From an uncultured Bacilli bacterium (GTDB lineage: Bacteria; Bacillota_I; Bacilli_A; RFN20; CAG-826): DNA of 64,000 bases. How positions within the stretch are numbered: position 1 is the stretch's first letter; each line of letters opens with the position of its first letter. The stretch lies in contig CAKPBC010000003.1 of NCBI GenBank assembly GCA_934140155.1, positions 148,593 through 212,592 of the forward strand. Direction: 5' to 3'. Of the stretch, positions 9,166-18,640 are shown piece after piece. The notes under the pieces are model-generated. The model searched no databases, was not told the origin of the DNA, and was given only the letters and a program-made list of their open reading frames with translations. Made by a program: the position numbers and the translations under genes.

Positions 9166-10905
9166 TTAGTCTTCATCAGCTATTTTAATATGTAAATCTT
9201 TTAATTGTTGTTCATCAACTGGTTGAGGTGCATTTGACATTGGGCAAACAGCTGATAGATTCTTAGGGAAAGCAATAACATCACGAATGTTATTTGTACC
9301 AGCAAGAATCATTGTTAAACGGTCTAAGCCAAATGCCATACCGCCATGTGGAGGTGTGCCATAATTGAAAGCATTAATGAAGAAACCAAATTTATTTTTA
9401 ATATCTTCATCAGTTAATCCTAAGACTTCAAAAATCTTCTTTTGTACTTTTCCATCATAGATTCTTAATGAACCACCACCGGCTTCATAACCATTAAATA
9501 CGATATCATAAGCTTGTGCATATACTTTGCTTGGATCAGTATCTAAATATTTTAAGTCTTCATCACATGGACGAGTGAATGGATGGTGATTTGAGACATA
9601 ACGATGTTCGGTTTCGCTATATTCAAATAATGGCCAGTGAACAACCCATAATAGGTCATAAGTATCAGGTTTAATGAAGCCTAATTGTCTTGCATAATTA
9701 CTTCTAATTGAACCTAAACCGAAGCAAACATTAGTGTTATTGTCGCTTGCAGCCATAATAATAATATCATTATTGTTATAGTTTAATGTTGCTTTTAATG
9801 CTACTTTTTCTTCTTCACTTAAATATTTAATAAATGAACCCACTAATTCATCATTTTCAACTTTTAAGACAGTTACGCCATGTAAAGAGAACTTTTTAGC
9901 TTGCATATTTAGTTCATCGATTACTTTTCTAGATGTAACATTAGCAACTCCTGGAACAACGATTGCTTTCATAAATTTAGCATTTTTAAATGCTTCAAAA
10001 GCGGAATTAGCAAATATTGATTTAACATCTACTAAATGCATTCCAAATCTTGTATCAGGTTTATCACTACCATATACATTAACTGCTTCATCATATTCCA
10101 TACGTCTTAAAGGTAAATCAATCTTAATACCTTTAACATCTAACATGATTTTGGCAATTAATCCTTCCATAAGAGTTAAGAACTCTTCTTGATCTAAGAA
10201 AGATGTTTCAATATCAATTTGTGTAAAGTCAGGTTGACGATCAGCACGTAAATCTTCATCACGGAAACAACGCGCTACTTGGTAATATCTTTCAATACCA
10301 CCAACCATCAATAATTGTTTATAGATTTGTGGTGATTGAGGTAAAGCATAGAAATGTCCTTTATGAATTCGAGAAGGAACCAAATAGTCTCTTGCTCCTT
10401 CTGGAGTAGATAAACATAAAATTGGTGTTTCTACTTCTAAGAATTCATGAGCATCTAAATATTCATGAACAGCTTTAACAATTTTAGCTCTTGTATGTAA
10501 TATTTCTTGCATACAAGGTCTTCTTAAGTCTAAATAACGATATTTTAAACGGGTATCTTCTAAAGCATCGGTATTATCATCAATAATCATTGGAGTAGTT
10601 TGTGCTTCATTGATTAAAACAATTTTTGAAGCAATAACTTCAATTTTACCAGTTTTTAATTTAGTATTTTCAACTTCTTTTTTTGCTACTTCACCAAATA
10701 CTTGGATAACATATTCGTTACGGATATTTGGTAAATCAGTTATTTTATCGGTATTAACCATAACTTGAACAATACCAGTTTTATCACGTAAATCAATAAA
10801 CATAATAGAGCCTAAATTTCTCCATTTATGAACCCATCCTAGTAAGGTGACTTTTTGGCCGACTTCTTCTAATCCTAAACGGCCATTATAATGTGTACGT
10901 TCCAT
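9166..10905 (-). CDS. aspS: Aspartyl-tRNA synthetase
   Basis: This class II synthetase (579 residues) charges tRNA-Asp. The N-terminal OB-fold anticodon-binding domain contains VTLLGWVHKWRNLGSIMFIDLRD. Motif 2 is FRDEDLRADRQPDFTQID, and motif 3 is GMAFGLDRLTMIL. The bacterial GAD insertion lies between them, as in the Escherichia coli type. The gene follows hisS by nine bases, the order found in Bacillales, so both enzymes come from one T-box-regulated message. Confidence 0.97.
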   Translation of the reverse strand: MERTHYNGRLGLEEVGQKVTLLGWVHKWRNLGSIMFIDLRDKTGIVQVMVNTDKITDLPNIRNEYVIQVFGEVAKKEVENTKLKTGKIEVIASKIVLINEAQTTPMIIDDNTDALEDTRLKYRYLDLRRPCMQEILHTRAKIVKAVHEYLDAHEFLEVETPILCLSTPEGARDYLVPSRIHKGHFYALPQSPQIYKQLLMVGGIERYYQVARCFRDEDLRADRQPDFTQIDIETSFLDQEEFLTLMEGLIAKIMLDVKGIKIDLPLRRMEYDEAVNVYGSDKPDTRFGMHLVDVKSIFANSAFEAFKNAKFMKAIVVPGVANVTSRKVIDELNMQAKKFSLHGVTVLKVENDELVGSFIKYLSEEEKVALKATLNYNNNDIIIMAASDNNTNVCFGLGSIRSNYARQLGFIKPDTYDLLWVVHWPLFEYSETEHRYVSNHHPFTRPCDEDLKYLDTDPSKVYAQAYDIVFNGYEAGGGSLRIYDGKVQKKIFEVLGLTDEDIKNKFGFFINAFNYGTPPHGGMAFGLDRLTMILAGTNNIRDVIAFPKNLSAVCPMSNAPQPVDEQQLKDLHIKIADED

Positions 10906-10914
10906 AATTAACTC

Positions 10915-12345
10915 CTATTCTTCGTGATGGTGATGATGGCAGCAACATTCGTGTCCATCTTCTTCCTCACAATATTCTTCATCTTCTTCATGATGATGTC
11001 CACATCCGCATTCATGGTCATGTTCTTCGTGATCATGTCCGCAACAACAATCATGATGTTCTTCCTCTTCGTAATCATTAAACATCATATCTAATGTATC
11101 AATTAAATTAGCTAAAGGAATGTTTACTTGCTTTTGAGTATGTAAGTCTTTTAATACAACTTCATCTTTTTCTACTTCATTTTCACCAATGATAACCGCA
11201 AGTTGTGCATTAGCGTTTTCTGCGCGTTTAAATAATTGTTTGAATGATTTATTTTCCAAGCATACTTCTACTTTATAAGCATTAGCTCTTAAGTACTCTG
11301 CTACTGATAAAGCATTTTTAACACATTTTTCTCCAATTGGCATTACATATAAATCAGTTTTTAAAGCTGTATCTTTTAATAAGTTATCTTCTTTCATTAC
11401 GGCATATAATCTTTCAATACCAAATGCTAAGCCAACACCCGCTAAAGCAGGACCGCCTACTTCTTTTGATAAGTTATCATAGTGTCCGCCTGCTCCAATT
11501 GCGCCTAAATCCATACCACTTTCAGTGCGATAATGGAATTCAAAAATAATATGTGAATAATAGTCTAATCCACGAACTAAACCATCATCGATTTCATATG
11601 GGATTTGGAATTCATCTAAAGCATCTGTGACAATTTTAAAACGCTCTTTAGCACTTTCACTTAAATAATCACGCATCTTAGGTGCATTATGAGCAATTTC
11701 TTGATCACTTTCTACTTTGCAATCTAAAATTCTTAAAGGATTGATTTTAAAGCGTTCTTTACAATCTTCACACATTTCATCAATGTGATTAGCAAAATAA
11801 GATTTTAAAGCTTCTTTATAATTATCACGTGATTCTTGGTCACCTAAAGAATTGATTTTTAATTTAACATTTTTAAATCCTAAAAATCTTAAAGCATCAT
11901 AACCAAGCATAATAGCTTCAACATCTTGATAAGCATTAGTGACACCAACACTTTCAACACCAAATTGGTTAAATTGACGATATCGACCTGCTTGAGGTCT
12001 TTCATATCTAAAACATGGTCCAATATAAAATTCTTTAATTGGTAAATCTTTTGTAGCGTATAATTTGTTAGATACAATTGAACGCATTACTCCTGCAGTG
12101 ACTTCAGGACGTAAGGTAATTGAACGATCACCTTTATCTAAGAAAGTATACATTTCTTTTCTTACAATATCCGATGATTCACCAACAGAACGATTAAATA
12201 ATTCAGTATGTTCGATGATTGGAGTACGAATTTGGTTAAAAGCATACATTTCTGCAACTGCCTTTAATACCATTTCGATGTACTCAAATCCACGAGCTTC
12301 ATCATCATAGATATCATGAGTTCCTTTTACAATATTAATGGCCAT
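10915..12345 (-). CDS. hisS: Histidyl-tRNA synthetase with His/Cys-rich tail
   Basis: The class II core is complete: motif 2 FRYERPQAGRYRQFNQFGVE, the histidine-binding stretch LVRGLDYYSHIIFEF and motif 3 GVGLAFGIERLYAVM, then the anticodon-binding domain. Family length is about 420 residues, but this protein has 476. Residues 424-476 (10918-11076) are a 53-residue tail with 15 His, 9 Cys and 23 Asp/Glu, only Gly and Tyr otherwise. It includes CCC-G-HDH, CGCGHHH and CCCHHHHH clusters, as expected of a metal-binding segment. The frame is open through it and the stop lies just before aspS. The tail's function is inferred only from composition. Confidence 0.96.
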   Translation of the reverse strand: MAINIVKGTHDIYDDEARGFEYIEMVLKAVAEMYAFNQIRTPIIEHTELFNRSVGESSDIVRKEMYTFLDKGDRSITLRPEVTAGVMRSIVSNKLYATKDLPIKEFYIGPCFRYERPQAGRYRQFNQFGVESVGVTNAYQDVEAIMLGYDALRFLGFKNVKLKINSLGDQESRDNYKEALKSYFANHIDEMCEDCKERFKINPLRILDCKVESDQEIAHNAPKMRDYLSESAKERFKIVTDALDEFQIPYEIDDGLVRGLDYYSHIIFEFHYRTESGMDLGAIGAGGHYDNLSKEVGGPALAGVGLAFGIERLYAVMKEDNLLKDTALKTDLYVMPIGEKCVKNALSVAEYLRANAYKVEVCLENKSFKQLFKRAENANAQLAVIIGENEVEKDEVVLKDLHTQKQVNIPLANLIDTLDMMFNDYEEEEHHDCCCGHDHEEHDHECGCGHHHEEDEEYCEEEDGHECCCHHHHHEE

Positions 12346-12360
12346 AATTTTCCTCCTTAA

Positions 12361-12570
12361 AAAAAATAAAAACGCCCATTATAAGGACGTATATAACGCG
12401 GTACCACCTTAATTCATATTTCTATGCACTTGAATCGCGTTAACGCCGCTTACGTTTTCTCTACTTACTCAAGAAAATGTCTCCATAGTGTCCATTTTCG
12501 ATTTTATAAGCTCTTCCACCAAGCGAACTCTCTCTAAAATAAAACCATAAAACTAATCTATTTCTTTGAC
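12361..12570 (-). promoter_or_regulatory. T-box riboswitch upstream of hisS-aspS-tkt
   Basis: The minus strand has the T-box signature AAGGTGGTACCGCG (12397-12410), followed by a terminator hairpin ACGTCC...GGGCGTTTTT (about 12361-12390). The stem I start AGAGAG lies at 12530-12535. The expected specifier region reads TGGACACTATGG: GACAC at 12488-12492 can be read as GAC (Asp) or CAC (His). Uncharged tRNA would stabilise the antiterminator and let the operon be transcribed. Confidence 0.93.
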
Positions 12571-12576
12571 GTATTA

Positions 12577-12606
12577 ATTATAATATTTTAAATATTATAA
12601 AGTCAA
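12577..12606 (-). promoter_or_regulatory. Promoter of hisS T-box operon
   Basis: A -35 TTGACT (12601-12606) and a consensus -10 TATAAT (12577-12582) are separated by 18 bases, just before the T-box leader. Confidence 0.8.
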
Positions 12607-12644
12607 TCAAACTGCTTTTTTTTCATTAAAAAATTGGCTATTTA

Positions 12645-12676
12645 ATAAAAAAAGAACAAATTTTGTCTTTGTTCTT
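12645..12676 (-). terminator. Intrinsic terminator after rel
   Basis: On the minus strand AAGAACAAA and TTTGTTCTT form a nine-base stem over a seven-base loop, followed by seven T. It separates rel from the hisS promoter. Confidence 0.85.
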
Positions 12677-12689
12677 AATTTTTTTATTG

Positions 12690-14873
12690 TTAATGAATAG
12701 TTCTATTAACTTCATAAACGCCATTAACGTTTAATAAAACATTTTTAATATTTTCATATTCATTATTATTTTTTAATAAAATTGTCGCTATTATTGTAGC
12801 GGTAAGTGTTGTTTTATGCGATTTAGCAGATATATTCGTAACACTAATTTTATGTATTGAAAAAGCAGTCATAATATCCATTAATAAGTTGTTACGATCC
12901 GTACACTCCATTGCTATATCGACAGGATATGTTTGTTCTTTTAAGTTCTCATTCCAAAACACTTCCACTAAACGTTTTCCATCTTTAATATTCGGACATT
13001 CACGTCTATGAATAGTAATGCCTTTACCCTTAGTGATATATCCAACAATATCATCGCCAGGAATTGGAGTACAACAAGACCCTAAGTTAATAGCGACTTT
13101 ACCAGCGTTTTTAACTAAAATTGGATTATCACTATCTTTATCATTTCTTGCCTTAGCAAATACTAAGTTTGTTTTCTTTTTGATATTTAAGAATTCAATA
13201 ACATTACCCGCGGCAGGATTACGATTAGAAATAGCAATAAATAAATCATCAAGAGAATCAACTCCATAATTATCAAAAACTTTTTGAGTATTTAATAATT
13301 CAAGCGCTTCTTTTTCTTCGATTCCACGATCTCTAAACGCATCAAATATAGCTACTTTTCCTTTAGCAATCTTATCATCACGCATTGCATCAGCGTTTTT
13401 CTCTTTTAAGAATTTTCTAATATGGTTTTTTGCTGATGTTGTATAAACTAATTTTAACCAACCTTCATTAGGCCCAGGTGAAGTTTTAGAAGTTTTAATT
13501 TCCACCATATCACCAGTTTTTAAAACGGTTCCTAAAGGTACTAAAACATTATTTACTAATGCCCCTACTGTTGTATCACCAACATTAGTGTGAATACGAT
13601 ATGCAAAATCTAAAGGTGTAGAACCATTAGGCAAATCAATTACTTTACCTTTTGGAGTAAATACATAGACATTTGCGTCAAAAATATCATGGGTTAACGA
13701 ATCCATATATGCCTTTGCATCATCAGACATCTCACTTGACATTGATACGAAATCTTTAAACCAGTGTAATTTTTCGGCGATTTCTTTTTGTTCTTTTTGC
13801 GGGTTATAATTACTATTTTCTTTATATCTCCAGTGCGCAGCGATACCATCTTCGGCGATTTCATCCATTTCTTTAGTTCGAATTTGGATTTCAAAGAATA
13901 ATCCTTCGCCAGTTACAATCGTTGTATGAAGCGATTGATACATATTTGGTTTAGGCATAGCAATATAATCTTTAAAGCGTCCCACAACTGGTTTATACAA
14001 TTGATGAATAAAACCTAAAATTTCATAACAATTTATTTCAGTTTTAGTAATAATTCTTAAAGCCATAATGTCATAAATTTCATCAAAACTACGGCCTTTT
14101 TCATACATCTTTTTGTAGACGGAATAGATAGATTTATATCTAGATTCAATTTCTAAAACAGGAATATTTTTTTCATATAACATATCTGCGATACGTTTCT
14201 TTAATTGAATAAGATTTTCTTCTCTATTTTTAATTCTTGAAGCAATTAATGTCTTGATTTCTTGATATTTTTCCGGCTCTAAATATGATAAACATATATC
14301 TTCTAATTCTCTTTGGATAGTATTCATACCTAGGCGGTGAGCAATAGGCGCGAATACCTCAAGAGTTTCTTTAGATAATGCTTGTTGGCGGTCTTTAGAT
14401 AAGTATTCTAGAGTACGCATATTATGAAGACGATCCGCTAATTTGATAATAATAACTCGGATATCTTTTGCCATACCTAAGAATATTTTTTTATGGTCTT
14501 CCGCTTCAAAATTTTCACTATATTTTTTGGATAATTTCATTCTTTGAATTTTAGTAACAGAATCTACTAAAAAACAAACATCTTTACCAAATCTTTTTTC
14601 TATTTCACTTAATGGATAATCAGTATCTTCAACAACATCATGAAGTAAGCCGCCAATAATAGTTGCCGGTCCGGCATGAAGCGAAGCTAAAATATAGGCA
14701 ACTTCTATTAAATGATTAATATAAGGTTCCCCTGATTTACGTAGTTGACCATCATGTTGTACTCTTACAATATCATATGCTTCTTCGATTTTTTTACGGT
14801 CTTCTTCATTTTTAATATATTGACAATATAATTCTTTTACTTGATCAAAAGTATGATGAATTTGATTATCCAT
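12690..14873 (-). CDS. relA: Bifunctional (p)ppGpp synthetase/hydrolase Rel
   Basis: This long RSH protein (727 residues) makes and degrades the stringent-response alarmone. The N-terminal HD hydrolase has GGLLHDVVEDTD and KLADRLHNMRTLE, both intact. The synthetase domain has RYKSIYSVYKKM and PNMYQSLHTT. A TGS domain (KGKVIDLPNGSTPLDFAYRI), a zinc-finger-like region with CCTPIPGDDIVGY and HRRECPNI, and a C-terminal ACT domain follow. Both active sites look functional. It lies 12 bases after apt, the pairing seen in B. subtilis (apt-relA), preceded by GAGGTGAT. Confidence 0.97.
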   Translation of the reverse strand: MDNQIHHTFDQVKELYCQYIKNEEDRKKIEEAYDIVRVQHDGQLRKSGEPYINHLIEVAYILASLHAGPATIIGGLLHDVVEDTDYPLSEIEKRFGKDVCFLVDSVTKIQRMKLSKKYSENFEAEDHKKIFLGMAKDIRVIIIKLADRLHNMRTLEYLSKDRQQALSKETLEVFAPIAHRLGMNTIQRELEDICLSYLEPEKYQEIKTLIASRIKNREENLIQLKKRIADMLYEKNIPVLEIESRYKSIYSVYKKMYEKGRSFDEIYDIMALRIITKTEINCYEILGFIHQLYKPVVGRFKDYIAMPKPNMYQSLHTTIVTGEGLFFEIQIRTKEMDEIAEDGIAAHWRYKENSNYNPQKEQKEIAEKLHWFKDFVSMSSEMSDDAKAYMDSLTHDIFDANVYVFTPKGKVIDLPNGSTPLDFAYRIHTNVGDTTVGALVNNVLVPLGTVLKTGDMVEIKTSKTSPGPNEGWLKLVYTTSAKNHIRKFLKEKNADAMRDDKIAKGKVAIFDAFRDRGIEEKEALELLNTQKVFDNYGVDSLDDLFIAISNRNPAAGNVIEFLNIKKKTNLVFAKARNDKDSDNPILVKNAGKVAINLGSCCTPIPGDDIVGYITKGKGITIHRRECPNIKDGKRLVEVFWNENLKEQTYPVDIAMECTDRNNLLMDIMTAFSIHKISVTNISAKSHKTTLTATIIATILLKNNNEYENIKNVLLNVNGVYEVNRTIH

Positions 14874-14885
14874 AATATCACCTCA

Positions 14886-15398
14886 TTAATAAGTAACTAT
14901 TGATTTAACATTATAATTTTTTAAACGTTCTCTTCCGCCTAATCTAGAAAGTTCGACAACGAAACAAATGCCAACAACTTCCGCGCCTAGTTCTTCTAAT
15001 AATTTAATACATGCTTCAAGTGTTCCACCTGATGCTAATAAATCATCTACTAAGAAGATTTTGTCTCCTCTTTTGATATCATCGATATGAACTTGAAGTA
15101 CATCATTACCATATTCAAGTCCATAACAAACAGACATTGTTCTTCTAGGTAATTTATTTGGCTTTCTAAATGGAATAAAACCAATTCCTAATTCAGTTGC
15201 TACAGGGCAACCAAATAAGAAGCCACGAGATTCTGGAGAAGCAACAACATGCGCTCCACATTCTTTAGCAAAACTAGCTATTTCTTTAACGACATATTGA
15301 TAAGCTTTTCCATCTTTAATTAATGGAGTAATATCTTTAAAATCCACTCCTGATTTAGGAAAATCTTTAATTTCATAAATATATTTTTTTAAATCCAT
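14886..15398 (-). CDS. apt: Adenine phosphoribosyltransferase
   Basis: This 170-residue purine-salvage enzyme makes AMP from adenine and PRPP. The PRPP-binding motif is FLVDDLLASGGTL, and the N-terminal half has FPKSGVDFKDITPL and ASPESRGFLFG, which are diagnostic for Apt. The ATG at 15396-15398 sits eight bases after AAGGTG; a GTG three codons upstream would overlap that site. It is followed by rel in the conserved order. Confidence 0.96.
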   Translation of the reverse strand: MDLKKYIYEIKDFPKSGVDFKDITPLIKDGKAYQYVVKEIASFAKECGAHVVASPESRGFLFGCPVATELGIGFIPFRKPNKLPRRTMSVCYGLEYGNDVLQVHIDDIKRGDKIFLVDDLLASGGTLEACIKLLEELGAEVVGICFVVELSRLGGRERLKNYNVKSIVTY

Positions 15399-15448
15399 AA
15401 AATGCACACCTTCTTAGAAATTATTATAAACAATTTTTATTTTAATTA

Positions 15449-15481
15449 AAAGAAAAAGGATACGAAGTTAATCGTATCCTA
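15449..15481 (-). terminator. Intrinsic terminator after the Big2 lipoprotein gene
   Basis: AGGATACGA (15458-15466) and TCGTATCCT (15473-15481) form a perfect nine-base stem with a six-base loop; on the minus strand the hairpin is followed by TTTTTCTTTT. It insulates apt-rel from the lipoprotein gene upstream. Confidence 0.87.
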
Positions 15482-15509
15482 TATAATCTTGTTTTGATGC
15501 TAGTTATAA

Positions 15510-16877
15510 CTATTTTGCAAAGTGAACAATAATAGATTCAAAGTACATTGAATATGTAATATTAATTGTAACACGGAAGAATGTATAAGTAGCAGCACTT
15601 GGAGTAACTGTATAGTTGGTTGTATTCTTTACAGTACTTAACATTGATGTAGAAGCATCAGTAAATGCAGCATCTTTAGCAAATTCAAATTTTAAAGCAT
15701 CGGTGTTTGAGAAACCTGCCTTACCATCTGTAATATTAATTTCAATGCTCTCAATGTTTTTTGTAAATGCAACTGTATTCCATAATGAAGAAGCTTTTGT
15801 TTTGTTTCTCATTTGAATACCATTTCCGTAATTTCCTAATTCTACGAATTGGAAACTATTTCCTGAAATCTCAACAGTGCCATCAGCATATTTTTGTGAT
15901 TGTAATCCTAATGAATCAATTGTTAATTCGATAGAATCAACTTCCCCAACTGAAGTAGCTTCTTTTACTGTAACTTTAACAGTTGCAGTGAATGAAGGAT
16001 TTTCTTTTGAAGCAACAGTTACTGTTGTTTCACCAAGAGCAACACCTGTTACAACGCCATTAGCGTCCACAGTTGCTTTAGTTTCATCGTTTGATTTGAA
16101 TGTTAAACCTTTTTCAGTAGCATCAGCTGGAAGAACAGAAGCAACGATTTTCTTTGTTTTTCCTTGCTCTACTTCGATAGATTCGTCAGCAGTAACACCT
16201 GTTACAGCAACTTTTTTGCCTTCAATTACTGGTTCAGTACCTTTAGCGCCTTCTGCATAGAAGTGAGATACATAACTTGTTGGTGCTTTATCAACTGCAG
16301 ATGCACCAAATGTAACGTAGTCACCATATGTTCCTAAGAATACATCTTTATCTGTTAATGACCAAATTAAAGTTTTCCATTCTGCTTTGTATTTCCATAC
16401 ACCTGTTGCGCTATCTTTGATTACAGCGTTAAGGTGAGTACCACTAGTTTCAGCTTGAATGAATTTCTTAGCTGTACCACTCATGAAGTATAAATGGAAT
16501 CCGCCTTCTGCTTCTTCAACGAACATATCAGTTGCTTCACTTACATTTGTTGTAGAAGCAATGTAGTAACCGCTCATTTCGCCTTTCATATAGTACATAG
16601 CATCTTTTGCAGTTTGTTTGAAGCCAAACTTGTATGCTGTTCCTGCTACTGGAGTATCAACAATACCATATTCTTTAGCTGGTGTTACAGTTGATGTACT
16701 TGTGCTTTCGCTTGGCTTAGTACTTATACTTTCACTAGGTTTAGTACTTGTGCTGTCACTAGTTTTTTCACTAGTGGAGTTTGATGGTTTTGGTTCTGTA
16801 GAGTTACTTGGATTATTTCCTCCACAAGATGCAAGAGCCATCATAATTAATGGTAATAGAATAACTTTCTTTTTCAT
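15510..16877 (-). CDS. Lipoprotein with Big2 domain
   Basis: The protein begins MKKKVILLPLIMMALASCGG, a lipoprotein signal with lipobox LASC. A low-complexity linker rich in Ser, Thr, Pro and Lys covers about 20-68, with imperfect KPSESTST repeats. The middle (70-225) is beta-rich. A Big2 Ig-like domain occupies about 228-310 (VTGVTADESIEVEQGKTKK to FTATVKVTVKE). The last 140 residues form another beta domain of unknown type. It interrupts the recJ-apt neighbourhood and has its own promoter and terminator, so it looks like an inserted transcription unit encoding a surface binding protein. Confidence 0.85.
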   Translation of the reverse strand: MKKKVILLPLIMMALASCGGNNPSNSTEPKPSNSTSEKTSDSTSTKPSESISTKPSESTSTSTVTPAKEYGIVDTPVAGTAYKFGFKQTAKDAMYYMKGEMSGYYIASTTNVSEATDMFVEEAEGGFHLYFMSGTAKKFIQAETSGTHLNAVIKDSATGVWKYKAEWKTLIWSLTDKDVFLGTYGDYVTFGASAVDKAPTSYVSHFYAEGAKGTEPVIEGKKVAVTGVTADESIEVEQGKTKKIVASVLPADATEKGLTFKSNDETKATVDANGVVTGVALGETTVTVASKENPSFTATVKVTVKEATSVGEVDSIELTIDSLGLQSQKYADGTVEISGNSFQFVELGNYGNGIQMRNKTKASSLWNTVAFTKNIESIEINITDGKAGFSNTDALKFEFAKDAAFTDASTSMLSTVKNTTNYTVTPSAATYTFFRVTINITYSMYFESIIVHFAK

Positions 16878-16915
16878 AATAAAAATATATTTCCTCCCTT
16901 TTCTACTACTTTTTT

Positions 16916-16944
16916 ATTATATCTAGGAAAATAAGTAAAATCAA
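16916..16944 (-). promoter_or_regulatory. Promoter of the Big2 lipoprotein gene
   Basis: TTGATT (16939-16944) and TATAAT (16916-16921) are 17 bases apart on the minus strand. A strong GGGAGGAAA ribosome site follows before the ATG at 16877. Confidence 0.75.
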
Positions 16945-17019
16945 TTAGATAAATTTATTCTCCTAGTGAAAACCTTTTCATAAACAATAGTTTCATAAAA
17001 TATTTTTTTACATTAGTCC

Positions 17020-18591
17020 TCAATTAATTATATGATTTTCTTTATCAGTAATGCGTTTTATATTAAAATCAAAGGATTCTTTTGATTTAAACATAGAATA
17101 ACCTAAAGTGCCATAGATATCGATATAATCGTAATTATCTAATGATTCTTTGGAATAATTAAAGCCAATTATTTTTTGATTAACTGATAATGGATAAAGA
17201 ATATGTAATTTAGATTTTGAATAAGCTAAATTGCTAACTTTAATATTAGAGATTTTTAATAGTGGCAATTTAAAACCTTCTCCAAATGGTGAAAGACTAC
17301 GAATAAAATTATAATTATCTTTATTAATATCCGTAATAGATATATCAATATAGTCTTCTTTTTCTGCTTCAAAAGGATTTTTTGTAGCGTATTCTTCAAA
17401 ACGTTTCTTAAGTTCAGCAATATTTACTTCTTCTAAAGATAAACCACCAGCTTGTTCATGACCACCACTAGTGAGAAGGATATCCTTGTTTTCTAATAAA
17501 AATTTATTAATAGCTAATCCTTTTTTACTACGTGCGCTTCCTTTATATATATTAGGATTAGTATGATCCTTAGTTAATACAATTGAAGGCAAATTATATT
17601 TATTCATTAATGCATTAGCAATAAGACCGATAATTCCTTCTTTAGAGTCGCTAGTAAAGATTATTGAATGAACATTATCTTCTATTTCTAATGTATCCGC
17701 GGTGCTTTTAGTTAATAATTTACGCTTTTCATTTGTTTCATTAATAAAATTATATATTGTATCAATACGCTCTTTATTATCGCTAACAAAATATTCAATT
17801 AAAGAGTTAATTGATGTTGTTTCTATCATTCTTCCAACGGCATTAATTTTAGGGGCTATTTTTAATCCGATTACATTTTCATCAATAGTCGAATTATCCG
17901 CTAGTAAAGAAATAGGATAATAATGGTTTTGGTTCATATAATAAATACCTAAACGCACAATATCGCGGTTATATTTTTTTAATGGCATCATATCAGATAT
18001 TGTTGCTATTGAAGCAAGAGATAATAAGTATTTATCACACTTACTTAATAAACTACTTGCAAGCATAAACGCTACATAAGCTCCACAACAAACAACATCG
18101 CCATAATTAGAGATAATTGGGTGTAATATTACTTCTGCTTCTGGTAGGGTTTCTTGTTGCTCATGGTGATCAGTAACTATTACTTTCATACCTAATTCAT
18201 AAGCCTTTTTAATAGCTGCAAATTGCGCAATACCATTATCAACAGTAATAATTAATTTATATCCTTTGTCATAAAAATCTTGAACACGTTTTTCATTTAG
18301 GCCATATCCATCAATGTAACGTGAAGGAACATAATATCCAACACGATAATTAAGCATATTAAAGCATTTTACCATGATAGAGGTAGACATTATCCCATCA
18401 CAATCATAATCACCATAGATAACGATTTTATCGTTGCTTTTCATTGCTTCATTTATAATATTTTTGGCTTTTTCCATTCCTTCAAATTTGCTAGGATTAG
18501 GTAATGTAAGCTCATTAACAGGTTTAGATAATTCTTTATATAAATTTTCATCGATATTGAAATAATTTAATAGTTTCGTTTTAAAATCCAT
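17020..18591 (-). CDS. recJ: Single-stranded-DNA-specific exonuclease RecJ-like
   Basis: This DHH-family phosphoesterase (523 residues) degrades single-stranded DNA 5'-to-3' in recombination and base-excision repair. Metal-binding motifs are visible: IYGDYDCDGIMS (motif I), TVDNGIA (motif II) and VIVTDHHEQQ (motif III, DHH). The DHHA1 domain follows with GSARSKKGLAINKFL and TSGGHEQAGG. It lacks the long C-terminal extension of the 786-residue B. subtilis enzyme, so it is a compact version. It lies between secDF and a lipoprotein gene, near apt as in Bacillus. Confidence 0.93.
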   Translation of the reverse strand: MDFKTKLLNYFNIDENLYKELSKPVNELTLPNPSKFEGMEKAKNIINEAMKSNDKIVIYGDYDCDGIMSTSIMVKCFNMLNYRVGYYVPSRYIDGYGLNEKRVQDFYDKGYKLIITVDNGIAQFAAIKKAYELGMKVIVTDHHEQQETLPEAEVILHPIISNYGDVVCCGAYVAFMLASSLLSKCDKYLLSLASIATISDMMPLKKYNRDIVRLGIYYMNQNHYYPISLLADNSTIDENVIGLKIAPKINAVGRMIETTSINSLIEYFVSDNKERIDTIYNFINETNEKRKLLTKSTADTLEIEDNVHSIIFTSDSKEGIIGLIANALMNKYNLPSIVLTKDHTNPNIYKGSARSKKGLAINKFLLENKDILLTSGGHEQAGGLSLEEVNIAELKKRFEEYATKNPFEAEKEDYIDISITDINKDNYNFIRSLSPFGEGFKLPLLKISNIKVSNLAYSKSKLHILYPLSVNQKIIGFNYSKESLDNYDYIDIYGTLGYSMFKSKESFDFNIKRITDKENHIIN

Positions 18592-18605
18592 ACTCGTCCA
18601 TCCTT

Positions 18606-18633
18606 AAAATAAAAGGACTGATAAACAGTCCTT
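18606..18633 (-). terminator. Intrinsic terminator after secDF
   Basis: AAGGACTG and CAGTCCTT form an eight-base stem with a five-base loop (18613-18633), followed on the minus strand by TTTTATTTT. It lies between secDF and recJ. Confidence 0.8.
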
Positions 18634-18640
18634 AATATAA

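Noticed and set aside
10918..11076. His/Cys-rich end of HisRS as a frameshift artefact or low-complexity error
   Set aside because: The frame is open, acidic and His/Cys codons are mixed rather than one repeated unit, and the stop is followed nine bases later by aspS with a normal ribosome site.
15510..16877. Long plus-strand frames opposite the Big2 lipoprotein and other genes
   Set aside because: They mirror the codon pattern of the minus-strand gene, lack ribosome sites and resemble no protein family.
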